Assembly: GCA_910587765.1 (NCBI GenBank)
Contig: CAJUNR010000036.1
Span: 1-41,348, forward strand
Reading direction: 5' to 3'
DNA from: an uncultured Lachnospiraceae bacterium
GTDB lineage: Bacteria > Bacillota > Clostridia > Lachnospirales > Lachnospiraceae
DNA: 41,348 nucleotides
Made by a program: the position numbers and the translations under genes. Positions 30,136-39,006 of the stretch are shown piece after piece (positions within the stretch are counted from its first letter, which is position 1; every line of letters begins with the position of its first letter). Under the pieces are notes generated by a model. The model was not told where the DNA came from. It searched no databases and saw only the letters and a program-made list of their open reading frames with translations.

Positions 30136-33100
30136 TCAGGATGCGCCGTTTTTCACAAACGGCACAAGCTTCACGGCAAAGGCAAATGTCTCCTCGTCAA
30201 ACCGGTACTGCTCCCTTACCTCCGGCCCGCAGCTGTTGGAGCCGATGCCGTTCTGCGCGCGGTCCAGGCACAGGACGGTGCTGCCCGAGGGCTCCAGTTC
30301 ATAATTGTGTGTTTTTATCTCCAGTTCCTCCTGTGTATAGACGGACGCGTTAAATGAGAAGGGCTGCTCCGCGGCCGCCGCCAGTCCGAAGCGGTCTTCC
30401 GACAGTTGAACATAATCGCAGTCCGCATGGCTCCCGTTTTCCTGCGGGCGGATGTAATCTTCGTGCAGTTCCTGTACGGACGCGTGATACTGCCCGTGCC
30501 AGGAGGCCTGATGCTTATCGCGGTAGCTTTCATACGGACCCATGCCGTAATAGGACACCTGCGAAAATCTCCGATCCAGAAACAGTCTCAGCCCGAACCG
30601 CGGAAGCTGCGGAAATTCCGTATTCCGGCGCACCTGCAGATTTGCGCGGATTCCTCCGAAGCAGTCCACCACCCAGACCGCTTCCGCCGACAGCATGCGC
30701 TGAACCGAAGCCGCCGACAGGGACAACTGCGCCCGGAGTTCCACGGACGTCTCCGCCGGACGGACCTGAACGCCGTACGCCCGCGCGCAGGCTCTGTCAT
30801 ACTGCGCCCTCTTCCACTCTTTCTTGATATACATGTCGTTGTCCGTGGGCGCCCGCCAGATGTTCAGCTCCATGGGCCGGTCCAGATATTCTCTGCCCCC
30901 GTACTGAATGCGGGAAAACAGTCCGGTTCTTCTGTCAAACTCATAGCAGAAGTCCAGTCCTTTTAAATTCACCTTCTCGTCCGCCTCCTGTACTTCCACC
31001 GTCAGCACATCGGACGACACCGTCAGCTCCCTCTGCTCCAGCAGCTTTACCGCCGTCTGATTCCGGTCGTCTCCGGTCCGCAGCAGAATCTCCTCATAGC
31101 CCAGCAGATGGCCCGCGGGAACCAGCGCCTCCTCCTCTTTGGAATAATAGAAAAGCCTCAGATACGCCCGGCCCCGCTCCGGTATCCGCAGTCCGAGGCG
31201 TACGCTGCCGATCCGCCCCGGTTCTGCCGCAAATTCCGGGAGCTGCCCCCGCTCCAGACAGACTCCGTCACAGTTGATCTCATAAGCGATCGTCACGCCG
31301 TCCCTCAAATCCGTAAAATCCATATGATTGCGGACAGTCAGCTCCCCGGTCTCCTGATCAAAGGAGACGACACGTACGGGGCGGTAGACATTCCGGTATT
31401 CCAGAAGTCCCGTGTGGGGCGTACGGTCCGGATAGACCAGTCCGTCCATACAGAAATTGCCGTCATGAATCCCTTCTCCGTGATCTCCCCCGTAACCGTA
31501 GATCACCTTCCCTTCCGGCGTTTTCCCGCAGTCTATGGCATGGTCGCACCATTCCCATACAAATCCTCCGCACATCTGCGCGTGCTTCTGGAACAGTACA
31601 AAATAATCTTCCAGATCGCCGGGGCCATTGCCCATCGCATGGCAATATTCGCACAGGAGCAGCGGCTTGCCCGGCCCGCGTTCCAGATATTCCTCAATCT
31701 CCTCAAACGGAGGATACATCCGGCTGTACAGATCCAGACAGGAGTAATCATAGGTTTTCCCTTTTTTGCGGTATCTTGCGCTTTCGTAATGCGTCAGCCT
31801 TGAAGGATCATAAGTTTTGGTCCAGCTCAGCGCTTTCTCAAAATTACTGCCGTAAGCGCACTCATTTCCCATGGACCAGACGACGATGCAAGGGCGGTTT
31901 TTGTCCCTCTCCACCATCAGCCGCACCCGGTCCAGAATGGATTCCTCCCACAGAGGGTTGTCCGCGATGGGAACGTTCCAGCGGTCAAATTTGTTCTCGT
32001 CGCTGCTGTCCCTGTAGTAGATTTCCGCCGGCCCGTGGCTCTCCACGTCCGCCTCGTCGACGACCAGGAACCCATACTTGTCGCACAACTGCAGGAAAAC
32101 CGGCGCATTGGGATAATGGCTCGCCCGGACCGCATTGATATTATGCCGTTTCATCAGCGTCAAATCTTCCATCATCTGTTCCGTACCGGCCACAGGTCCC
32201 GTGACCGGGTCCGAATCGTGACGGTTGACGCCGCGGAAGACGATCGGCTTTCCGTTCAGGCAGACCGCATGCTCCCGGATATCAATCGTCCGGAATCCCA
32301 CATGGTCCACGATCACCTCCGACTCCGTATCAAGGATCAGCGTATAGAGATACGGCGCTTCCGTATTCCACAGGATCGGCTCCGGAACGTTCAAAACCAG
32401 CTCCTCTCCTTCCCGGACCACCGCCTTATCCACCAGCCGGTTGTCCGCGTCATAGACAGCCGCCGCCGTGGGCACCGCATCCTGGAAATACCGCAGGCTC
32501 ACGGACACCGCGGCCCCCTCCCCCTGAACGGAAGTCTTTACAAAATAATCCCGGACCGCCTGCTCTGGCCGCCTGAGCAGATACACGTCCCGGAAAATGC
32601 CGCTCATGCGGAATTTATCCTGATCTTCCAGATAGCTGCCGTCGCACCACTTGAGCACCAGCACCGCCAGCCGGTTGACGCCCTCCGCGATCACGCCGCT
32701 GACATCGAACTCACTGGTACAGTGGGATACTTGGCTGTATCCGATATAGATCCCGTTCAGCCACACATAAAAGCAGGAATCCACGCCCTCAAAATTCAAA
32801 TAAGCCTTCGGGGCCGCCTTGTCTTTCTGATAATAAAATTCATGTACATACGCCCCGCACGGATTGTCCTGCGGCACAAAGGGCGGATCGAACGGAAACG
32901 GATAGCGGATATTGGTATACTGATGGCAGTCATAACCCGCCGTCTGCCATACGCCCGGCACCGGAACGCGGTCATATTCCGAAAGGTCGTAATCCCTCTC
33001 ATAGAACGCGTCTTTCAGTTCATAGACGCTGTCGTAATAGCGAAAATTCCATTTCCCGTTCAGCATCTGCAGCCGGTCCGAATCCTCCCTCCGTTCCGCC

Positions 33101-33201
33101 AGCGTATCCATCCGCACCGACGCCGGGATATAATACGCTCTGGCCGGCATGGTATTCTCGTGGAGCACGCTCAAGTCCTCATAGTATCGTGGTACAATCA
33201 T
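30136..33201 (-). CDS. lacZ: Beta-galactosidase, glycoside hydrolase family 2
   Basis: 1021 residues, the usual length of five-domain LacZ enzymes. Start at the ATG at 33201 (MIVPRYYEDL), nine bases from AGGAGG; the TTG at 33210 touches that site. The sugar-binding jelly-roll is residues ~50-215, with FRGVNRHDSDPVTGPV and VRASHYPNAPVFLQLCDKYGFLVVDEADVESHG in the TIM barrel. The acid/base Glu is in VVWSMGNECAYG (Glu447) and the nucleophile is in LLLCEYCHAMGN (Glu518). It hydrolyses terminal beta-D-galactosides such as lactose. Cytoplasmic; no signal peptide. It forms an operon with the GPH symporter and lies divergent from an AraC regulator. Confidence 0.96.
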   Translation of the reverse strand: MIVPRYYEDLSVLHENTMPARAYYIPASVRMDTLAERREDSDRLQMLNGKWNFRYYDSVYELKDAFYERDYDLSEYDRVPVPGVWQTAGYDCHQYTNIRYPFPFDPPFVPQDNPCGAYVHEFYYQKDKAAPKAYLNFEGVDSCFYVWLNGIYIGYSQVSHCTSEFDVSGVIAEGVNRLAVLVLKWCDGSYLEDQDKFRMSGIFRDVYLLRRPEQAVRDYFVKTSVQGEGAAVSVSLRYFQDAVPTAAAVYDADNRLVDKAVVREGEELVLNVPEPILWNTEAPYLYTLILDTESEVIVDHVGFRTIDIREHAVCLNGKPIVFRGVNRHDSDPVTGPVAGTEQMMEDLTLMKRHNINAVRASHYPNAPVFLQLCDKYGFLVVDEADVESHGPAEIYYRDSSDENKFDRWNVPIADNPLWEESILDRVRLMVERDKNRPCIVVWSMGNECAYGSNFEKALSWTKTYDPSRLTHYESARYRKKGKTYDYSCLDLYSRMYPPFEEIEEYLERGPGKPLLLCEYCHAMGNGPGDLEDYFVLFQKHAQMCGGFVWEWCDHAIDCGKTPEGKVIYGYGGDHGEGIHDGNFCMDGLVYPDRTPHTGLLEYRNVYRPVRVVSFDQETGELTVRNHMDFTDLRDGVTIAYEINCDGVCLERGQLPEFAAEPGRIGSVRLGLRIPERGRAYLRLFYYSKEEEALVPAGHLLGYEEILLRTGDDRNQTAVKLLEQRELTVSSDVLTVEVQEADEKVNLKGLDFCYEFDRRTGLFSRIQYGGREYLDRPMELNIWRAPTDNDMYIKKEWKRAQYDRACARAYGVQVRPAETSVELRAQLSLSAASVQRMLSAEAVWVVDCFGGIRANLQVRRNTEFPQLPRFGLRLFLDRRFSQVSYYGMGPYESYRDKHQASWHGQYHASVQELHEDYIRPQENGSHADCDYVQLSEDRFGLAAAAEQPFSFNASVYTQEELEIKTHNYELEPSGSTVLCLDRAQNGIGSNSCGPEVREQYRFDEETFAFAVKLVPFVKNGAS

Positions 33202-33229
33202 CTCTCTCAACCTCCTGTTTCCAGGGAAG

Positions 33230-33285
33230 CGCTGATCAAATCAGCGTTTCCTTAAATTCCGCTGTCTTCTATGATTCTGATTATA
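33230..33285 (-). promoter_or_regulatory. lacZ promoter region
   Basis: On the minus strand a TATAAT (33285-33280) lies 78 bases before the ATG with no good -35, as expected for an AraC-activated promoter. The leader has a CGCTGAT-CAA-ATCAGCG hairpin (33230-33246). Confidence 0.45.
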
Positions 33286-33317
33286 TCTGCATTGCGAATA
33301 AAAATCCATAGACTCCA

Positions 33318-33347
33318 TTGGACAAAACATGGACAAAATGATACAAT
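33318..33347 (+). promoter_or_regulatory. Promoter of the lac-locus AraC gene, with direct repeat
   Basis: TTGGAC (33318-33323), 18-base spacer, TACAAT (33342-33347). The direct repeat TGGACAAAA at 33319 and 33330 has an 11-bp period, one helical turn, as AraC-type proteins often prefer. Confidence 0.5.
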
Positions 33348-33381
33348 ACAATCACGATTATCAGAAAGGAGCCCGGACAAT

Positions 33382-34239
33382 ATGTACATCAACTCCGCTT
33401 ATCTGAACCATTCTCTTGTGGATTTTATGGATAAAAGCCGCCCCCTGATCGTCGGGAGCTGTGGAACTTACCGCCTGTATACCCGTCCCCGGCTTCCCAC
33501 CCACCGGCCAAAGGGACGGCTGGATTTTCAACTGCTCTACATCGCCTCCGGAAAGGCCCACTTTTATTTTGACAAAAGCGAACAGGACACGGTAATCACC
33601 GCCGGACATATGGTGCTGTACCGCCCCCGGGAGCCGCAGCGCTATGTATACTATGGAGAGGACCAGACCGAAGTGTACTGGGTCCATTTTACGGGAAATA
33701 ATGTGAAGAACATTCTCAGACATTATGGAATCACGAATGACATGCGGGTGATGGATACCGGAACGTCTCTGGAATACGCAGGAATTTTCAAACAGATGAT
33801 TCAGGAGCTCCAGCGGTGTCAGACCCACTATCCGGAACTCCTGACGCTTTTGATACTCCAGCTTTTGATCCGCATCGAGAGACAGCTCGGCAGAGATCAC
33901 CGGCGAAAAGACGTGTATCTGGACACGGAGATGGAGCTCGCCATGCAGTTTTTCAATGACAATTATAACACGCAGTTCAGTGTGGAAGAGTACGCCGCCG
34001 CCCGTGGCATGAGCGTAAGCTGGTTCATCCGCAGCTTTAAGCAGTACACTCACGCTACGCCCATGCAGTATTTGGTGGAGCGGCGCATGGCCAACGCCCA
34101 GATGCTCCTGGAAACTACCGGCTACAATATCACCGAGATCGGAAATCTCGTAGGCTATGACAATCCTCTCTATTTCAGCCGTGTTTTCAAAAAGCAGAAA
34201 GGCGTCTCCCCCTCCGAATACCGGAAACAGGGAACATGA
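33382..34239 (+). CDS. AraC-family regulator of the lactose locus
   Basis: 285 residues from the ATG at 33382, with AAAGGAG upstream; the open frame starts earlier at 33271 but covers the promoter. The N-terminal cupin (residues ~45-105: LLYIASGKAHFYFDKSEQDTVITAGHMVLYRPREPQRY) should bind a sugar. The C-terminal HTH pair is QFSVEEYAAARGMSVSWFIRSFKQYTHATPMQYLV and NITEIGNLVGYDNPLYFSRVFKKQKGVSPSEYRK, a textbook AraC signature. It is divergent from lacZ and gph, so it probably activates them with galactoside. It converges with the ABC permease gene 14 bases away. Confidence 0.9.
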   Translation: MYINSAYLNHSLVDFMDKSRPLIVGSCGTYRLYTRPRLPTHRPKGRLDFQLLYIASGKAHFYFDKSEQDTVITAGHMVLYRPREPQRYVYYGEDQTEVYWVHFTGNNVKNILRHYGITNDMRVMDTGTSLEYAGIFKQMIQELQRCQTHYPELLTLLILQLLIRIERQLGRDHRRKDVYLDTEMELAMQFFNDNYNTQFSVEEYAAARGMSVSWFIRSFKQYTHATPMQYLVERRMANAQMLLETTGYNITEIGNLVGYDNPLYFSRVFKKQKGVSPSEYRKQGT

Positions 34240-34253
34240 AACGCCCGGCTGCG

Positions 34254-36089
34254 CTACTCTTTCCTGCTCCCGAACATTTTCATCGGCTCCTGACGAAGAT
34301 TGAGAACGATTCCCGCGCCGGCAATCCCCGTACCGGCCGCCAGAATCAGAAGCACGTTCTGAAACGCAGTTTGCAGCGGAGTGTCCAAAACCACTTCCTG
34401 CGCATCTTTTGACGCTGCCGCCGTCAGCGCTCTCCCGCTGTTGCCAAACGAGGTATCGTAATAGACGGTCTGTCCCAGGCTGCCGGAAAGCCTTCCTGCC
34501 AGACAACTTCCCGCGGTACAGCCCGCCGCGCTCCCCAGAAGCATGACCAGAAAGATTCCGCAGAACAGGGACAGGAAGCTGTGCCGTTTCCGAAATCCCA
34601 GAGAACGCTCCACAGCCGTCCGTTCTCTCTGGCGCAGGATAAAGATCCACGAAAAATATCCCAGCACCAGCAGTACCATGATGATGCCCGCCGCGATCAG
34701 GATCCGGGAGATCTGCTTCATGTTGCTGATATTCGCCTCCAGCTCCGTGTAGCCCTTGTCGTAAAACGTGATCTCTATATCGTCGATTCCCAACCGGTTC
34801 CATTTGGACAGGTACTCTTCGATGGTCCCGTTCTCGATCCGGAAAGAGGTTGTGCTGCCCCGCATGGGGCTGTAAAACACGATATTGTCCTCGTCGCTGT
34901 TTTTCACCGAACGGCTGGGAATGACAACCTCCTGATACCCCATTCCATATTCGTCTATTGTACTGACAGCAGTTCCGCTGTAAATCCCAATGACCGTATA
35001 CGGACTGTCCTCAAATACTTCATACGGCTCTCCTTTGGCATTCAGATACACATAGCTTCCGCCGCCATACATGGAAAAATTGATCCCCGCCGGACGGCTG
35101 TGGTCTGCAATCAGCAGCGGAAGGCGAACCTGATCCCCGACTGCAAGCTCTCTCTTCCGGGCAAATGTCTCCGGAATCAGGCAGACCTTCGCTCCCTGCG
35201 CATACTCTTCCTCCGTAAATTCCCTGCCGGAGACAAGATACGCCTCCCCGGTATAAAAAGGCATCATCAACTGGATGTCACAGGTCCCGGTAACCGGAAA
35301 GATATGATTCGGATAATCATACACCTCAATCCAGTTCCGCCACCGCCTGCTGCGTTCGGATTCCCAGAAGCCCTCTGTTACCTCCTCGCAGAAATAATCG
35401 TCGCCCACTTCATCCGGCAGTACCTTGCCGTCCGCTCCCACCTGCGTCGACCGGATGTCAATCGGACAAAATTCCAGCCCGCCCTCCACATGGTTGCCGG
35501 AATCATCATACAGCGACATCACATACGTCTTATCCGCGTAGAGCATACCCGGCTCCGGATTATAATGATCGCATACCCGGATGATATCCCCCTCCCGGAC
35601 TCCGGTGCCCTTCCACACCTTATTGACCTGAGCCTTCCTATGGTTCATGACGCCGTCCTCCAGAGGCGTCACTTCCAGTATAAAGCCAAGCTGCAGACCG
35701 CCGCCGATCTGATCCTCCCTGCCGTATACATCGTAATCCGGCTGATACGCTCCATAAGTAACCCGCTTTTCCGGACCGGACAGATAGCCGGCCCCTTCAA
35801 AATCCAGCACCTCCACCGGATGATACGAACCATAGACCTGACGGGGATACATCCTGTAATCCCCCTTCTCCGGATCCCAATCTTTTATCTTTTCCACCGC
35901 AACCGCCTTCTGCTCCACCAGTCCGACGGTCATAAAGGTGCTCTCATACGCTTCTGTCTTTTTCTGGTTGATGATCCAGAAGCCCCTACCGACACTGAAA
36001 AGTCCCGAGGCAAAGAGAAGCAGAAGCAGAAACAAAACCGCCCTTCCCTTCATCCGCAGAAGCTGCCGGATACTGTTTTTGATAATCAT
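34254..36089 (-). CDS. FtsX-type ABC transporter permease
   Basis: 611 residues from the ATG at 36089 (MIIKNSIRQLLRMKGRAVLF), with AGGAG upstream; the longer frame starts in the previous gene. One N-terminal TM helix (~13-33), a large extracellular region of ~420 residues, then helices near the C-terminus. The cytoplasmic loop RQRERTAVERSLGFRKRHSF is the FtsX/MacB coupling-helix motif. Only about two further helices are clear after it, ending in ILAAGTGIAGAGIVLNLRQEPMKM. It follows the ATPase gene by 55 nt and should form a heteromeric pump with the XRE-FtsX protein. The substrate is unknown; MacB/LolCDE-type relatives export peptides or lipoproteins or act as sensors. Confidence 0.85.
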   Translation of the reverse strand: MIIKNSIRQLLRMKGRAVLFLLLLLFASGLFSVGRGFWIINQKKTEAYESTFMTVGLVEQKAVAVEKIKDWDPEKGDYRMYPRQVYGSYHPVEVLDFEGAGYLSGPEKRVTYGAYQPDYDVYGREDQIGGGLQLGFILEVTPLEDGVMNHRKAQVNKVWKGTGVREGDIIRVCDHYNPEPGMLYADKTYVMSLYDDSGNHVEGGLEFCPIDIRSTQVGADGKVLPDEVGDDYFCEEVTEGFWESERSRRWRNWIEVYDYPNHIFPVTGTCDIQLMMPFYTGEAYLVSGREFTEEEYAQGAKVCLIPETFARKRELAVGDQVRLPLLIADHSRPAGINFSMYGGGSYVYLNAKGEPYEVFEDSPYTVIGIYSGTAVSTIDEYGMGYQEVVIPSRSVKNSDEDNIVFYSPMRGSTTSFRIENGTIEEYLSKWNRLGIDDIEITFYDKGYTELEANISNMKQISRILIAAGIIMVLLVLGYFSWIFILRQRERTAVERSLGFRKRHSFLSLFCGIFLVMLLGSAAGCTAGSCLAGRLSGSLGQTVYYDTSFGNSGRALTAAASKDAQEVVLDTPLQTAFQNVLLILAAGTGIAGAGIVLNLRQEPMKMFGSRKE

Positions 36090-36144
36090 CCTGTCAATCT
36101 CCTGTCCTTGTTTTTCGCATGCAGAGACGGCCTTTGCCGCCGTC

Positions 36145-36816
36145 TCAGCGCACCTGTGCAAGCGCCCCGTCCTTCATCCGGAACACATGGTCGGTCTCCT
36201 CCGCCACACTGGGATTGTGCGTGATGACTATGACCGTGTAGCCGTCCTCATGCGCCAGTTCCTTTAAAAGCGCCACGATCTTCTTCTCGTTTTCCGAATC
36301 CAGATTGCCGGTTGGCTCGTCGGCCAGGATGATCTCCCCGCCCGCCGCCACCGCCCGGGCGATGGCCACCCGCTGCTGCTCTCCGCCGCTCATCATCTTC
36401 GGGAACTGCTTTAAAATCCTCGGCTCCAGCCCCACCCGTTCCAGAAGCCGCTTCGCCCGCTCCGCCGCTTCCTTCTTTCTTACTTTTTTAAATTCCATAG
36501 GCAGCATCACGTTCTCCTGCGCCGTCAGAAGCGGAAAGAGATGAAAGGACTGGTAAACCACCGACGCCTGGTTGAGCCGGTAGGCGTCGCGGTCCATACT
36601 GCCCAGCGACTGCCCCTGTACATAGATCGTCCCCTCCGAAGGCACATCCAGGCCCGCCAGCAGAGACAGGAACGTACTCTTGCCGCTCCCGGACTCGCCG
36701 ACAATCGCGTAGAAGCCTCCCTGCTCAAAGCTGCAGCTCACATCCCGGACCGCCTCCACCTTCTGGTATTTTGTCTGATAACTGTAAGATACATGTTCCG
36801 CACGTAAAATTTCCAT
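36145..36816 (-). CDS. ABC transporter ATPase, MacB/LolD type
   Basis: 223 residues, the normal size of a single ATPase domain of this group. Walker A GESGSGKST (residues ~39-47), signature MSGGEQQRVAIARAVAAG (~141), Walker B IILADEPTGNLDSENE, and the switch His in VIVITHNPSVAEE. LolD/MacB-type ATPases energise FtsX-type permeases. GGAGG lies eight bases before the ATG. It lies between two permease genes, 48 nt after the XRE-FtsX stop and 55 nt before the second permease start, so the three genes form one operon. Confidence 0.95.
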   Translation of the reverse strand: MEILRAEHVSYSYQTKYQKVEAVRDVSCSFEQGGFYAIVGESGSGKSTFLSLLAGLDVPSEGTIYVQGQSLGSMDRDAYRLNQASVVYQSFHLFPLLTAQENVMLPMEFKKVRKKEAAERAKRLLERVGLEPRILKQFPKMMSGGEQQRVAIARAVAAGGEIILADEPTGNLDSENEKKIVALLKELAHEDGYTVIVITHNPSVAEETDHVFRMKDGALAQVR

Positions 36817-36864
36817 ATCATTTCCTCCGAAATACTGTTTTTCTTAGCCTGCCAGTGGCGCCTG

Positions 36865-38598
36865 TCACTCCGTCTGAAACAGCGCCTCCATCACGCTGAC
36901 CTGCATCAGCTTCCACAGCGCCAGGCTGTTGCCCAGCATATAGAAAACGCCTACCAGACAGCCGGTCAGCACCGAACTCCCGCCGTAATTTCCCTGAATC
37001 AGCACCGAAAGCACGCTCCCGGCCACAATCCCCGTAACTACCAGAACCAACTGCTCGGTAAAGAAGATCCGGAAACATTTCCACTTTCCAAGACCCAGAG
37101 AACGGAGGAGCGCCATCTCGTTCCTGCGGCTCTGGAGCAGAAGCAGTGTCACCAGATAGCCCACGCAGACGATCAGAATCAGTACAAACGGGAAAAATGC
37201 CCGCACCACATCAATCACCCTGCGCAGATAGGTCGCTGCGTTGATGAACACCACATCATTCAGATTCAGGGCATCGCCGTTCAGAGAATAATCCTGCGTA
37301 AACGGCGACGCGCCCCGCAGCGACAGATCCCTCATCTCCTGTTTAAACTCGTTCAGCTCCAGCGAGTCCGCCACATAAAAGGACGCCGAATCCGCAAAAA
37401 ACGGGAGCTCCTGCCTGTGAAACGCCTCCCGAACCGTCTCAAAAGGGATCACCACATCCGGAAATACCATAAAGGTGTCCAGCTTTGTCTGCTGCAGATC
37501 CGCATACCCGGCAATCTCATAAACCGCCGTCTCCAGAGGCAAAAGCTGCGTCCACATATACCGCTCATCCTCCCGCACGTAATAATACTGGCCCAGCGTA
37601 ATCTGCTCCCCCAGTTTCCAGCTGTTCTGTTCCATCAGCTCCTGGGAAACGACGCATTTTGCCGCCGTTTCCTGAAGAAAGGCGGCGCTTTCCCCCTTAT
37701 TCCAGACGATGTCAGTCTCCTCGATGTTTCCCAGAGCCGCCAGACAGTTGACTCCCTCCAGATACAGCTCCGTCTTCTTCTCTCCTCCGGCAGAAAGCGC
37801 CCCTGATTCCGCTTCCATCCGAACGGTCAGCTTCAGATCCTTCACATGCCCGGAATCCTGAAGACCATCCACCACTTCCTCGCGGATGAAAAGCCCGGCC
37901 TGCCTGCTGCCGTCCGGAGTGCTTAAAAACGCCTGGATGGGAAGCAGCTCCGGAAGCCGCGTCAACTGCTCCTGATTATTGGCAATGCCTGACAGATAGG
38001 TATGCAGCAGCAGGACGACCAGCATATCCATCAGGATCGTCAGAGCGCCTTTGATCTTATGCCGCCCAATCTTCACTTCACTCAGCCGTTCATCCTTCCA
38101 CAGCATATAGACGGCCGCCGCTCCGCACAGAATCACCAGCAGCCCCGCCCATACGTAGAACGTCACCGGATTGCCGTACCACGCGCCTTCATTTACCCGC
38201 ATTTTTTCACCTCCATCATACAGATAACAGATTCCGGTCCAGACCAGATAAAGGGTCCCGCACGCGCAGGCGCCGAGCAGAAGCTTGACCTTCCACATCA
38301 GCCGCTTTCTCTCCTCCGCCTGTTCCGACCGGGAGATGGTCTCCGCCACCGCCTGCTCCGCGTCCGACCGGTCCACCTTCGCCTCGCTGACCCGCTCGCT
38401 CTGCATCAGTTCCAGCAGACTCACGCCCAGGGAGGACGCCAGCGGCTCCAGAAGCTTGATATCCGGAAAACCGGCGCCGTTCTCCCATTTGGAAACCGTC
38501 TTGTCCGACACATGCAGCAGATCCGCAAGCTGCTTCTGCGTCAGTCCCTGTTCCTTTCTGGACGCCCGTATAAATTTTCCAAATGCTGCATTGTCCAT
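36865..38598 (-). CDS. XRE DNA-binding domain fused to an FtsX-type permease
   Basis: 577 residues. An XRE helix-turn-helix occupies residues ~7-62 (IRASRKEQGLTQKQLADLLH...VSDKTVSKWENGAGFPDIKLLEPLASSLGVSLLELM). A charged linker (~66-100) follows, then TM helices at ~103-124, ~145-166 and ~185-203, an extracellular domain of ~260 residues, and a C-terminal FtsX unit with helices at ~468-488, ~518-537 and ~543-563. NEMALLRSLGLGKWKCF is the loop that contacts the ATPase. So the protein could bind DNA and be part of the pump. It heads the operon with an ATPase and a second permease. The ATG at 38598 has GGGGG-type sequence upstream (CAGGGGGAAAACG). Confidence 0.85.
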   Translation of the reverse strand: MDNAAFGKFIRASRKEQGLTQKQLADLLHVSDKTVSKWENGAGFPDIKLLEPLASSLGVSLLELMQSERVSEAKVDRSDAEQAVAETISRSEQAEERKRLMWKVKLLLGACACGTLYLVWTGICYLYDGGEKMRVNEGAWYGNPVTFYVWAGLLVILCGAAAVYMLWKDERLSEVKIGRHKIKGALTILMDMLVVLLLHTYLSGIANNQEQLTRLPELLPIQAFLSTPDGSRQAGLFIREEVVDGLQDSGHVKDLKLTVRMEAESGALSAGGEKKTELYLEGVNCLAALGNIEETDIVWNKGESAAFLQETAAKCVVSQELMEQNSWKLGEQITLGQYYYVREDERYMWTQLLPLETAVYEIAGYADLQQTKLDTFMVFPDVVIPFETVREAFHRQELPFFADSASFYVADSLELNEFKQEMRDLSLRGASPFTQDYSLNGDALNLNDVVFINAATYLRRVIDVVRAFFPFVLILIVCVGYLVTLLLLQSRRNEMALLRSLGLGKWKCFRIFFTEQLVLVVTGIVAGSVLSVLIQGNYGGSSVLTGCLVGVFYMLGNSLALWKLMQVSVMEALFQTE

Positions 38599-38649
38599 CG
38601 TTTTCCCCCTGCATCCATTCCCTGTTCCCCGCTTTGCGGGCCTTCCGTA

Positions 38650-38769
38650 CCGATTCCTGTGGATTCAATCCTGCGGCCCTTCACCCGGACCGGCCGGTGT
38701 AGGGAGACGATGCGATGCACCGTGATCCGCCCGGCCCGCGGCTGCTTTTCCTGAACCCACAGGAATCGG
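38650..38769 (-). promoter_or_regulatory. Structured leader of the XRE-FtsX operon
   Basis: In the minus-strand RNA CCGATTCCTGTGGGTTCA (38769-38752) pairs with TGAATCCACAGGAATCGG (38667-38650) over 18 bp with one G-U. Inside, GGGCCGG/CCGGUCC and CGGUG/CACCG can pair. On the plus strand the G-U becomes an A-C mismatch, so the fold fits the mRNA. A CCCGC-AAA-GCGGG hairpin follows (about 38630-38643). The whole leader is about 200 nt and has no gene. Confidence 0.6.
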
Positions 38770-38807
38770 CGCGAAACGCCGGCTCCGCTTACGAACTTCA
38801 TGCAGAA

Positions 38808-38867
38808 ATTGTAGCACAGATACGGCAAAAAGGGCAATCTACGCATAGTAGAGTTGCCCTTTTTGCC
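38808..38867 (-). promoter_or_regulatory. XRE-FtsX operon promoter overlapped by a long palindrome
   Basis: On the minus strand TTGCCC (38837-38832), 18-base spacer, TACAAT (38813-38808). The palindrome GGCAAAAAGGGCAATCTAC (38824-38842) and GTAGA-G-TTGCCCTTTTTGCC (38848-38867) is a 19-bp stem with one bulge and covers the -35. It may be the operator of the XRE domain, or a terminator for the broken mazEF transcript; the TTTTT is inside the stem. Confidence 0.6.
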
Positions 38868-38913
38868 TTAATATACTTGTTTTTAAGAGATTTTTTGAAT
38901 TTCAAAAGAATCG

Positions 38914-39006
38914 TTATATCAGAAAAATGCTTTTACATACCCGTTCATGTCCTGATTGTGGGCTGAAATCCAGGAATATAATATCTCCCTGCTTCGGATG
39001 ATACAT
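38914..39006 (-). pseudogene. Truncated MazF-type toxin
   Basis: Starting at the ATG at 39006, which overlaps the antitoxin stop as TAATG, the frame reads MYHPKQGDIIFLDFSPQSGHERVCKSIFLI and stops after 30 codons. The first 22 residues match the start of MazF/PemK endoribonucleases (GDIIFLDFSPQSGHE), then the sequence diverges. About 90 residues, including the catalytic region, are missing, so it cannot be active. Confidence 0.75.

Noticed and set aside
32035..33255. 406-codon plus-strand frame opposite lacZ
   Set aside because: Antisense shadow of a well-conserved GC-rich gene; no domain found.
33361..34803. 480-codon minus-strand frame across the AraC gene and permease end
   Set aside because: It is antisense to the AraC regulator and out of frame with the permease; no start signal.
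34581..36224. 547-codon plus-strand open frame opposite the ABC permease
   Set aside because: It lies antisense to a clear FtsX permease and the ATPase end, is rich in His, Arg and Pro, and has no recognisable domain.
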